A stretch of 64,000 nt of DNA. Origin: Bryobacteraceae bacterium (lineage in GTDB: Bacteria > Acidobacteriota > Terriglobia > Bryobacterales > Bryobacteraceae). The notes under the pieces were generated by a model, which was not told the DNA's origin, did no database searches, and saw only the letters and a program-made list of their open reading frames with translations. The DNA is taken from assembly GCA_026129905.1 (NCBI GenBank), contig JAHCHE010000020.1, forward strand, positions 111,541 to 175,540, read 5' to 3'. The translations under genes were made by a program, and so were the position numbers. Of the stretch, positions 9,254 to 16,794 are shown one piece after another; within the stretch, counting starts at the first letter, position 1; the number at the start of each line of letters is the position of its first letter.

Positions 9254-9511
9254 TCACGCTAGCGCTCTCTGCCTGCCATTGGGCCGCAGACGATCTCCTG
9301 CCACAGAGGACTGTAGAACGTCTACATCCGCAAAGGCGGGGCCGAGCCGGGCGCGCAGTTCCGCGGCAAACATCGAGGCGGCCCAGATGCGTTCCGCAAC
9401 GCGCTCCATCGGAATGCCGAACTCGACGGCGAGACGGGGGACCGATTTTCCGCCGCGGTAGTGTTCGTAGAGTTCCAGAGCGAGCGATTTCATGGCGCCC
9501 TCTGCTCTCAT
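9254..9511 (-). CDS. Small helix-turn-helix protein
   Basis: An 85-aa product, or 79 aa if the second ATG at 9493 is used; both ATGs have a GAGGG about five bases upstream, so the start is undecided. The segment SVPRLAVEFGIPMERVAERIWAA has the spacing of a helix-turn-helix, like sigma region 4 or small regulators, preceded by LALELYEHYRGGK. No effector domain, membrane segment or signal is visible. It is divergent from the GAF-ANTAR gene at 9606 with about 95 bases between, so it could regulate that promoter or its own. Function is unassigned; that it is a real gene is supported by two good ribosome sites and normal codon use. Confidence 0.5.
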   Translation of the reverse strand: MRAEGAMKSLALELYEHYRGGKSVPRLAVEFGIPMERVAERIWAASMFAAELRARLGPAFADVDVLQSSVAGDRLRPNGRQRALA

Positions 9512-9605
9512 AGTGCCCTCAGGCGCGCGATAATCGCGGGCAATTATGACCCGAATAGAAATTTTGGATTGGACGGCCCGGCCGGCGGGCGCTTAGGGTG
9601 GAAAT

Positions 9606-10358
9606 ATGGCGTCGTCACGCGCGACGGAGGTTCCGGGCTCCCAGGTGGCGATGTTGCGCCGCATCAGCAGCATCGTGAGTTCGGATCTTTCACTCGACGA
9701 GATACTGGGCGAAGTGATTGGATTCGCGGTCCAAGCGACGGCGTGCGACGCGTGCCTGGTTTACCTGATCGACAGCGCGACCGGAGAGATGGTGTTGCGC
9801 GCATCGCAGGCGCCGCACGCGGCGGACCTAGGCACGCTGCGAATGCAACTCGGGGAAGGCGTTACGGGCTGGGTGGCCGAGCACAAATCGGTGGTGGCGC
9901 TCGGCTCCAACGCCGGAGGCGACTCCCGGTTCAAGCACATCCAGGGACTCATCGAGGACACGTACGAGGCCATCCTCTCGGTTCCGCTCGTCAGTGGAGG
10001 CGCCGCCGTCGGCGTCATCAATGTGCATCACCGGGAGCCGCACAAGCACAGTCCGGAGGAAATCGCCATGGCGGTGTTCATCGGCGAGCAACTCGGCGGC
10101 GCGATCGCCAAGGCGCTGCTGGAGGACGAAAAGGCGCGCCTGCTGGAAGAGGCCCTGGAAATGAAGCGCGAGCTGGAAACGCGGAAGCTGGTGGAGCGCG
10201 CCAAAGGAATCATCCAGCAGAAACATGGCATTACGGAGGAAGAGGCGTACCTGCGGCTGCGGAATCAAAGCCGGCGCCTCCGCCGCCCGATGAAGGAACT
10301 CGCCGAAGCCATTATCCTGGCGGAAGACCTTAACCGCTCCGGGGATCTCGCCGAGTAG
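9606..10358 (+). CDS. GAF-ANTAR domain regulator (putative transcription antiterminator)
   Basis: The 250-aa protein has an N-terminal GAF sensor domain (about residues 15-165, including TACDACLVYLID and GEGVTGWVAEH) and a C-terminal ANTAR domain (about 185-240: LVERAKGIIQQKHGITEEEAYLRLR). ANTAR domains bind paired hairpins in nascent mRNA and stop terminator formation, so this is a cytoplasmic RNA-level regulator whose GAF part would sense a small molecule or redox state. A weak AGGGTGG precedes the ATG. No receiver or kinase domain is fused and no target operon is evident beside it, which sets it apart from response-regulator ANTAR proteins such as AmiR/NasT. The GAF ligand cannot be read from sequence. 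Confidence 0.85.
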   Translation: MASSRATEVPGSQVAMLRRISSIVSSDLSLDEILGEVIGFAVQATACDACLVYLIDSATGEMVLRASQAPHAADLGTLRMQLGEGVTGWVAEHKSVVALGSNAGGDSRFKHIQGLIEDTYEAILSVPLVSGGAAVGVINVHHREPHKHSPEEIAMAVFIGEQLGGAIAKALLEDEKARLLEEALEMKRELETRKLVERAKGIIQQKHGITEEEAYLRLRNQSRRLRRPMKELAEAIILAEDLNRSGDLAE

Positions 10359-10501
10359 CCGCAGGCGCTTGCTCCGTTCACAGTTGAAACGCCGTCGCGC
10401 TCGCTGTCACTTAGTTCTGGTCACAAGACCCAGGAATCGCCCAAAGTAGGGTATTGCGGTTTCGCGGGTTTCTGTGGTAAGTACCACCCAGAGGGATGCT
10501 C

Positions 10502-11326
10502 ATGAAGTCGCCCGCCCGACTGCGCCTGCTCCTCGTTGCCGCGCTCGCGGCCGCGCCGCTGTACAGCAACGGTGTCACCCCGCTGACCGACCGGGAAAAA
10601 GAAGAATTCCTGAAGCGCGCCCGGATCATCGCTTCACGGGCCCTTTCGCAGGGGATCACGGGTTCGCTCCGGGTCACGATGACCGACGGAAAGATAACCC
10701 ACGACGCGCATGTTCAGACGATCGACGAATTCCGGGCCACCTTCACTTCGGCTCTCGGTTCCGAACTGAACTTCCGCGACACCTATCGCGGAAACATCGC
10801 CGGCTACCGGCTTGGCCGCCTTCTGCTGCTTGACATGATCCCGCCATCGGTGGAGCGGAAGGTGGGTGGCAAGTCCGCGGCCGTTACCTGGTGGATCGAC
10901 GATGTCCTGATGACCGAGAAGGACCGCGTTCAGAAGAAGCTGGACCCGCCGGACAGGGATCGCTGGAACCGGCAGATGCACATCGTACGTCTGTTTGATC
11001 AGTTGATCTACAACACGGATCGGAATCTCGGCAACCTCGTAATAACGCAGGACTGGAACGTTTGGATGATCGATCACACCCGGGCGTTCCGGATCCAAAC
11101 GACGTTGCGGGACCCGAACAACCTCCAGCGGTGCGACCGGCTTCTGCTCGAGCAGTTGCGAAAGCTGGACCGCGAGTCGCTCACAAAGGCGCTCTACCCG
11201 ATGTTGATGAAAGCGGAGATCGGCGGCATTCTTGCCAGGCGCGACCTGATCGTCAAGCATTTCGAGGAACGGATCGCCGCGGAGGGCGAGGATGCGGTGC
11301 TGTACGATTACCTGGCGCGCCGCTGA
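10502..11326 (+). CDS. Secreted kinase-like protein (FAM20C/PI-kinase-like fold)
   Basis: I start at the second of two close ATGs (10502, 274 aa) because GAGGG at 10491 is well spaced for it. A Sec signal peptide opens the product (LRLLLVAALAAAPLYS). The remainder resembles secreted and atypical kinases: TDREKEEFLKRARI, FRDTYRGNIAGYRL, TWWIDDV, then NTDRNLGN with Asp173 and MIDHTRAF with Asp191, in the order of the catalytic-loop and metal-binding Asp motifs in the FAM20C/four-jointed and HipA/PI-kinase-like families. If active it would phosphorylate a substrate in the periplasm or outside the cell, which needs an external ATP source. The gene appears monocistronic. Function is inferred from motif order only; a glycine-rich loop is not obvious. 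Confidence 0.6.
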   Translation: MKSPARLRLLLVAALAAAPLYSNGVTPLTDREKEEFLKRARIIASRALSQGITGSLRVTMTDGKITHDAHVQTIDEFRATFTSALGSELNFRDTYRGNIAGYRLGRLLLLDMIPPSVERKVGGKSAAVTWWIDDVLMTEKDRVQKKLDPPDRDRWNRQMHIVRLFDQLIYNTDRNLGNLVITQDWNVWMIDHTRAFRIQTTLRDPNNLQRCDRLLLEQLRKLDRESLTKALYPMLMKAEIGGILARRDLIVKHFEERIAAEGEDAVLYDYLARR

Positions 11327-11388
11327 GCCGGGAGTAAACTGAATAGGATAGGAAAGGGAACTCAGCAAACCGCACAAGAGAGGAAACC

Positions 11389-12174
11389 ATGCGTACAGTA
11401 GGAATTACCGCGGCGGCGGCCGTTTTGTCGTTGATGGCCCCGCTGGCGAGCGGCGATACGCTCCGGCTGAAAGACGGAGCGGCGGTGGACGGCACCTTCC
11501 TGGGGGGAGACGCCCGCACAATCCGGTTCCTGGACTCCGGCGGCGCGACGAAAAGCTACGCCATCACCGATATCTCCAGCGTGGAGTTCGGCGGCGGCGG
11601 TACGACCACGGCGGCGGCGCCAGCGCCAGCCTATCACGCCGCGCCCCCGGCGGCGGCCGCTCGGCCGTCCGGGCTCACCATCCCGGCCGGGACGATGATC
11701 AGCGTCCGCATGATCGATAGCATCGACGCGAAGCAGACGGCGATCGGCGAGCGATTTCGTTGCAGCATCGACGATCCGGTTATCGTCCAGGGCGAGACGG
11801 CCCTGGCGCGCGGCGCAGACTGTACTATCCAGGTGATGCGCGCCGAAACCGGCGGCCGCGTTTCCGGCAGCGACGAACTGGCCCTTAAGATATACGACAT
11901 CTCGGTGGGGGGCAAATCGTACGACGTCGCCACCGGCTACGCGGAGATGAAAACCAAGGGCGAAGGCAGAAGCACGGCCCGTAATGCCGCGGTCCTGGGC
12001 GGCGTGGGAGCGGCCATCGGGGCCATGGCCGGAGGAGGTAGAGGAGCGGCGATTGGCGCGGGCGCCGGCGCCGGCACGGGCGTGGCGGTGTCCGCCGTCC
12101 GCGGCCCGCACCTGCAAATCCCGTCGGAAACCCGGCTGACGTTCGAACTCCGCGCTCCTCTGGCGTTGAATTGA
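11389..12174 (+). CDS. Exported glycine-zipper protein of unknown function
   Basis: A 261-aa product with a clear signal peptide (AAAAVLSLMAPLASG) and a good Shine-Dalgarno (GAGAGGAAACC). After it comes a small beta-rich segment (TLRLKDGAAVDGTFLGGDA...SVEFGGGG), a Pro/Ala linker (about residues 75-95), then a domain opening GLTIPAGTMISVRMIDSID that is common in exported acidobacterial proteins. Near the C-terminus a glycine-zipper-like run (AAIGAMAGGGRGAAIGAGAG) suggests membrane insertion or oligomerisation, as in outer-membrane glycine-zipper lipoproteins, but there is no lipobox. It lies between a secreted kinase-like gene and a multiheme cytochrome gene on the same strand, each separated by about 60-80 bases. 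No enzymatic motif was found. Confidence 0.7.
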   Translation: MRTVGITAAAAVLSLMAPLASGDTLRLKDGAAVDGTFLGGDARTIRFLDSGGATKSYAITDISSVEFGGGGTTTAAAPAPAYHAAPPAAAARPSGLTIPAGTMISVRMIDSIDAKQTAIGERFRCSIDDPVIVQGETALARGADCTIQVMRAETGGRVSGSDELALKIYDISVGGKSYDVATGYAEMKTKGEGRSTARNAAVLGGVGAAIGAMAGGGRGAAIGAGAGAGTGVAVSAVRGPHLQIPSETRLTFELRAPLALN

Positions 12175-12251
12175 TCGGTAACCGGCTGATCGTTCTCCGC
12201 GGCGTATTCGCGCCGCCTCCGCCGCCGCGAGGCAACGGCTGATTGTCCGCC

Positions 12252-14501
12252 ATGCGCAAGGTCTACGCGGCGTCGGTCGTCCTTGCGCTGGCGCTTCTGG
12301 CCTTGGGAGCACGTCTTCTCTTTCGGCCGCCCGAACCCGACCGAACCGAGGATGGCTTCGCCGGTTCATCGAGTTGCAGAGGGTGCCATGAAGCGTTCTA
12401 TCAGCGCTGGGCGCCCTCGCACCATGGGTTGGCGATGCAGCCTTATACGGCTGACTTCGCCCGCTCCAACTTGACGCCAACCGCTCAGGAGATCGCCATC
12501 GCCGGAGGGTTGTGGTCGGTCGACTTCAGCGGCGCCAGAGGCTGGGTGGTCGAGCGCGGCGCCGGCGGCGTGCGGAAGCACGAGATCCACCACGTGATGG
12601 GCGGCAAGAACGTCTTCTACTTCCTGACGCCGCTCGACGGCGGGCGTCTTCAGGTTCTCCCTGTGGCCTATGACGTCCGGAGCAAGGTTTGGTACGATAC
12701 CGCGGCCAGCGCCGTGCGGCATTTTCCCGACATGCCCGATGCGCCGCTCGATTGGACCGAGCGGCCGTTTACCTTCAATTCCTCGTGCTGGGGCTGTCAC
12801 GTCAGCCAGCTTCAGACCAACTACGACCCGGCCACCGATTCCTACCACTCGCGCTGGGCGGAGCCCGGCATCAATTGCGAGACGTGCCACGGGCCAGCCG
12901 GCGAGCACGTCCGCGTCTTTCAACAGGCGAAGGACGGCGAGACGCCGCCGGACCTGAAGATCATCAAGACCAGCGGCTTCAGCCCGGAGCAGACCAACGA
13001 CATGTGCGCGCCGTGCCACGCGAAGATGGTCCCGCTGACGACGCAATTCCGTCCGGGCGACCGGTACTTCGACCACTTCGACCTGATCGGCTTTGAGCAT
13101 CCGGATTTCTACCCCGATGGGCGCGACCTGGGCGAGAACTACACCTACACGCTCTGGCGGTCGAGTCCCTGCGTCGCCGCGGGCAAGCTCGATTGCCTTC
13201 ACTGCCATACCTCCAGCGGACGCTACCGTTTTGACGGGGAGCGCGCCAACGAGGCCTGCTTGCCGTGTCACGAGGACAAAGTCCGCGCGCCATCCGGGCA
13301 TACGCGCCACAAGGCGGGCGGCGGCGGAAGCCAATGCGTCGCGTGCCACATGCCGATGACGGAATTCGCGCGGATGCGGCGATCGGACCACTCGATGCGC
13401 GCGCCCGCGCCGGCGGCGACCATTCGGTTCCAATCGCCGAATGCCTGCAACAACTGCCACACGGATCGGGACGCGGACTGGGCCGACCGGCTGGTGCGGC
13501 AGTGGCACAAGCGCGATTACCAGGCGCCGGTTCTGCGGCGGGGCGAACTGATTGCCGGCGCCCGAAAGCGCGACTGGTCGCGGCTGAAGGAGATGCTGGC
13601 GTACATCAGGGACCCCGGACGCGACGAAATCACTGCGGCGTCGCTCATCCGGCTCCTGCGCGCCTGCGACGATCCTTCGATCTGGAGCGTGTTGCGCGAG
13701 CGCCTCAACGATCCTTCGCCGCTTGTTCGGGCGAGCGCGGCCGAGACGCTGGCGGGCAATCCGGCGCCGGAGACCCTCGACGCGCTGGCGCGAGCGGCCG
13801 GCGACGAATACCGTCTTGTCCGCATCAAGGCCGCCTGGGCATTGTCACGGCTCCCCCGCGGCGGGCCGGACGCTCGCGTCGAAGCCGCGATGGCCGAACT
13901 GGAATCCTCGATGCGGTCGCGACTTGACGATCCGGCTTCGCTCTCCAATCTTGGCAACTTCTACATGAGCCGGGGCGAACTGGAGCGGGCGATCCAATCG
14001 TACGAAGCTTCGCTGAAGCTGGAGCCCGCCGCAGCGGCCACGCTGGTGAACGCTTCGCTCGCCTATAATCAGGCGGGGCGCAACGACCGCGCGGAGGACT
14101 GCCTGCGCCGGGCGGTGAAGGCCGAACCGAAGAACGCGGCCGCGCATTTCAACCTCGGCTTGCTGCTGGGCGAGGAAGGCCGCCCGCGCGAAGCGAAGCA
14201 GGCGCTCCGCGCAGCGCTCAACGCCGAACCGACGATGGCCGCCGCCGCGTACAATCTGTGCATCCTGGAAGCGCCCGATAACCCAGGAGCGGCTCTCGCG
14301 TTATGCCGGCAGGCGGCCGGCCTGCGGCCCGAGGAGCCCCGCTACGCCTACACGCTGGCCTTTTATCTCCACCGCAATGGCAACGCCGCCGAAGCAGCGG
14401 CCGTTCTGCGGAACCTGCTCGGACGGCATCCCGCGCATCAGGACGGCCGTCGCCTGCTGATGGAAATCGAGGCGGGCCGGAAGGCGGCTTCTGGCTTCTG
14501 A
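12252..14501 (+). CDS. Octaheme c-type cytochrome with HEAT and TPR repeats
   Basis: About 749 aa from the ATG at 12252 (a TTG nine bases earlier is possible). The N-terminus is a signal anchor (VYAASVVLALALLALGARLLF). Eight CxxCH haem sites follow: CRGCH, CWGCH, CETCH, CAPCH, CLHCH, CLPCH, CVACH and CNNCH, all in the first 410 residues. The middle region has HEAT-like helical repeats (EMLAYIRDPGRDEITAASLI, LVRASAAETLAGNPAPETLD, YRLVRIKAAWALSRL) and the last 200 residues are TPRs (SLSNLGNFYMSRGELERAIQ, AAHFNLGLLLGEEGRPREAK). This predicts a periplasmic, membrane-tethered electron carrier with a large protein-docking surface. Related cytochromes are common in acidobacteria and planctomycetes; the redox partner is unknown. 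Not linked in an operon to the other cytochromes of this window. Confidence 0.85.
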   Translation: MRKVYAASVVLALALLALGARLLFRPPEPDRTEDGFAGSSSCRGCHEAFYQRWAPSHHGLAMQPYTADFARSNLTPTAQEIAIAGGLWSVDFSGARGWVVERGAGGVRKHEIHHVMGGKNVFYFLTPLDGGRLQVLPVAYDVRSKVWYDTAASAVRHFPDMPDAPLDWTERPFTFNSSCWGCHVSQLQTNYDPATDSYHSRWAEPGINCETCHGPAGEHVRVFQQAKDGETPPDLKIIKTSGFSPEQTNDMCAPCHAKMVPLTTQFRPGDRYFDHFDLIGFEHPDFYPDGRDLGENYTYTLWRSSPCVAAGKLDCLHCHTSSGRYRFDGERANEACLPCHEDKVRAPSGHTRHKAGGGGSQCVACHMPMTEFARMRRSDHSMRAPAPAATIRFQSPNACNNCHTDRDADWADRLVRQWHKRDYQAPVLRRGELIAGARKRDWSRLKEMLAYIRDPGRDEITAASLIRLLRACDDPSIWSVLRERLNDPSPLVRASAAETLAGNPAPETLDALARAAGDEYRLVRIKAAWALSRLPRGGPDARVEAAMAELESSMRSRLDDPASLSNLGNFYMSRGELERAIQSYEASLKLEPAAAATLVNASLAYNQAGRNDRAEDCLRRAVKAEPKNAAAHFNLGLLLGEEGRPREAKQALRAALNAEPTMAAAAYNLCILEAPDNPGAALALCRQAAGLRPEEPRYAYTLAFYLHRNGNAAEAAAVLRNLLGRHPAHQDGRRLLMEIEAGRKAASGF

Positions 14502-14541
14502 AGTACACTTCTTGTATAACCGTAAGCAGGAGGTGGAGGTT

Positions 14542-14808
14542 ATGGAGCGAGACAAAGTCGCTGCATGCACGCTGATGTTCGTGATTGGCGTGGCGGTAGG
14601 CGCCGCCGTGGGACTGCTGACCGCCCCGCAGGCAGGCAGGCGGACCCGGCGCGAGATCGTCCGGCGCGCGGAGAACGCCCAGACGTATCTTGAGGATCTC
14701 GGCGAGGAACTCATCGAAAGAGGCCGGGAAATGATGGAGCGGGGCAAGGAAATGGCCGAAGGAAAAATAAAGGAGCTGGGACAGAAAGTGCGGCAGGCAA
14801 CCGCATGA
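14542..14808 (+). CDS. YtxH-domain protein
   Basis: An 88-aa product starting at the ATG at 14542, chosen for the strong Shine-Dalgarno AGGAGGTGGAGG just upstream. It has one hydrophobic segment (LMFVIGVAVGAAVGLLTAP) followed by AGRRTRREI and a long charged, probably coiled-coil tail (LGEELIERGREMMERGKEMAEGKIKELGQK). This is the standard YtxH layout, a small membrane-anchored protein often linked to general stress in other bacteria. The next gene begins 13 bases after its stop, so the two may be co-transcribed although no functional link to a creatininase is obvious. Confidence 0.85.
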   Translation: MERDKVAACTLMFVIGVAVGAAVGLLTAPQAGRRTRREIVRRAENAQTYLEDLGEELIERGREMMERGKEMAEGKIKELGQKVRQATA

Positions 14809-14821
14809 TCTTTGAACACGC

Positions 14822-15622
14822 ATGAAGGAAAAATACCGGTACGAAGAATTCACCTGGCCGGAGATCCGGGAGGCCGTGGCGCAGAACCGCGTCGCGGTCC
14901 TTCCGGTGGGCACGGTCGAGCAGCACGGGCCGCACCTGCCGTTGGTGACGGATGTATTGACGGCGACCGAGATGTCCCGCCTGGCGGTGGAGCGCATCCC
15001 GGGCGAAGCGGTCCTGATGCCGTCGGTTTACTATTCGTTCAACGAGCACCACCTGGACTTCCCGGGGACGATCGCCGTCGAGGGCGAAACGATCATCAAT
15101 TACGTCACCGACATCGGCAAGAGCCTGGCCCATCACGGCTTTCGCAAGGTCCTGATCGTGAACGGCCACGGGAGCAACGTGCCGTTTCTCGACATCGCGG
15201 CGCGCAACATCACCAATCACACGGAAGCCATCTGCGCGATGGCGCCGTGGTGGAACATGGTGGCGCGCGAGGTGCTGGACGAGCTGCGGGAATCCGCCTG
15301 GCCCGGCGGCATGGCCCACGGCTGCGAGCTGGAAACGTCGGTTCTTCTCTACCTGCGCGGCGACCTGGTGCAGATGGATAAGGCCGAACCCGATTTTCCG
15401 CCGCAGACCTCGGAGTTCTTCTATTGGGACCTTCAGAAGGGCTCGCCGGTGTTTTACCAGGAGTTCTTCAGCCGCTATTCGCGGACCGGAACGCTGGGCG
15501 ACCCGACGAAGGCGTCGGTGGAGAAAGGCCGGAGGTTCGTCGAAAGCGCGGTGGAGAACATGGTCCGGCTGATCCAGGATCTGCGCGTGCGGGAGATCCG
15601 AGCCCGCGTGGATCATCACTGA
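14822..15622 (+). CDS. Creatininase-family amidohydrolase
   Basis: A 266-aa cytoplasmic enzyme. Metal-ligand motifs of the creatininase fold are present in order: VEQHGPHLPLVTD, VNGHGSN and AHGCELETS. Family members open cyclic amides (creatinine) or act in cofactor pathways (for example MftE, ArfB), so substrate cannot be set from sequence; creatinine itself is unlikely in a soil heterotroph without the rest of the pathway. The length is normal. It follows the YtxH gene by 13 bases and is convergent with the DUF1537 kinase gene (41 bases between stops). Confidence 0.85.
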   Translation: MKEKYRYEEFTWPEIREAVAQNRVAVLPVGTVEQHGPHLPLVTDVLTATEMSRLAVERIPGEAVLMPSVYYSFNEHHLDFPGTIAVEGETIINYVTDIGKSLAHHGFRKVLIVNGHGSNVPFLDIAARNITNHTEAICAMAPWWNMVAREVLDELRESAWPGGMAHGCELETSVLLYLRGDLVQMDKAEPDFPPQTSEFFYWDLQKGSPVFYQEFFSRYSRTGTLGDPTKASVEKGRRFVESAVENMVRLIQDLRVREIRARVDHH

Positions 15623-15663
15623 GGCAAGATCGAGGGCGCGTCGGCGCTGGTGGCGGCGCGCTC

Positions 15664-16794
15664 TCACCCTGGGGTAGGGCCTCGCGAGGCGTTCGGTCGA
15701 TCCCGGCTTGATTCTGTCGTCCGGCTTCCTCGGCTTCCTTCTTCCTCTCCCACCGTCCGTCGGCCCCACCGGTAGCTGCCTGGCTTGAGGACCAGCCTGG
15801 GAGCATCGAAGCCCGGGGGGCGGAGCGCTACCACGCCGGGCGCGATCTCTTCGTCTACCATCAGCATGCGCCAGCCGAAGCGCCGGACCAAGGCAGAGGC
15901 CGTTGCCCCTCCCTCGACCCACAACTCGGAAATCGAAACCTCCTTTAATACCCGCTCGGCCGTGTCGATCAGCGGGTCTCGGGCGCGGGCCGTCAGCGCC
16001 GCTCTCAGGCCGGATGCGAGGGCATCCACGATCGCGGCAACCGGCGCAGGCAGCGGGAACACCCGCGCGCCTTCCGATTGCATTGCTTCGAGCTGACGGC
16101 GGCTCTGTTCGGACGCGCTCGCCGTAATCAGCAGCGACTTGCCTTCGAGCGGCCGTTGCGGCCCCGGCAGACGCATCCTCAAACCGTCGTGCTCCAGGAT
16201 CGCGGCGAAGAACGAAGCCGCCCCGGCGGGGAGAGTGCCGGCATCCAGCCGGGCGGCCCAACCGAGGATGTCCGCCTCCGTGGCCGCTTCTCCCACTGCG
16301 ATCCCGGAGTCCGGCAGTTCGCTGCCGGCCGGGAGCACCCGCGCGTGAGCCGCGCGCAGCAAGTCCCGGACCTGGGAGGAGGGCGCCGGATGCTCCGGGT
16401 CGCGGCCGAACTCGGTTTCGTGGATCGGCGTCCCGTCGACCCGGTACTCGCCCCGCTCGATGGTGCGTCCGAGCGAGGGGTTGCATGGAACAAGCAGGGC
16501 CCGGCGAAACCCCGCCGCCTCGGCCAGCGCTTCCACCTCGGCGTACACGGGGCCGCGCAAGACCGAATCCACCTTTTTGAAGACGCGCCAGCCGCGGAGC
16601 ATCGGCGCCAGTTCGCGAATGCGGCCGGCGGCGTCCTCGGGCGAAAGCGAGCGCGAGTCGGTATCGGCGATCGCGACGCCGCCTTCCGATTCGAAGAACG
16701 CGCCGATGTGCGTCTCGGCGGAAAACCCGTAGCGCCACGCCACGCCGCCGATCTCCGCCGCTCCGGTAAGGTCGTCAGCGATTACGCGGAACAT
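15664..16794 (-). CDS. Four-carbon acid sugar kinase family protein (DUF1537)
   Basis: A 376-aa ATP-dependent kinase of the DUF1537 family (D-threonate, D-erythronate and 3-oxo-tetronate kinases). The N-terminal substrate domain begins FRVIADDLTGAAEIGG and contains DTDSRSL and FKKVDSVLRGPV; the C-terminal nucleotide domain contains VEGGATASALVRRFGW and ends near LVLKPGSY. The last ~30 residues after GSYRW are arginine- and serine-rich and do not look like the family, so the true C-terminus may be altered by a small indel. The start overlaps the upstream pdxA2-like gene by 20 bases on the same strand. This pairing is the known kinase/dehydrogenase couple that turns a four-carbon acid sugar into dihydroxyacetone phosphate and CO2. 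Which stereoisomer is used cannot be told. Confidence 0.85.
   Translation of the reverse strand: MFRVIADDLTGAAEIGGVAWRYGFSAETHIGAFFESEGGVAIADTDSRSLSPEDAAGRIRELAPMLRGWRVFKKVDSVLRGPVYAEVEALAEAAGFRRALLVPCNPSLGRTIERGEYRVDGTPIHETEFGRDPEHPAPSSQVRDLLRAAHARVLPAGSELPDSGIAVGEAATEADILGWAARLDAGTLPAGAASFFAAILEHDGLRMRLPGPQRPLEGKSLLITASASEQSRRQLEAMQSEGARVFPLPAPVAAIVDALASGLRAALTARARDPLIDTAERVLKEVSISELWVEGGATASALVRRFGWRMLMVDEEIAPGVVALRPPGFDAPRLVLKPGSYRWGRRTVGEEEGSRGSRTTESSRDRPNASRGPTPG

Noticed and set aside
14711..16738. A 675-codon minus-strand frame across the creatininase and DUF1537 genes
   Set aside because: Both overlapped genes have complete catalytic motifs in their own frames; the long frame has none.
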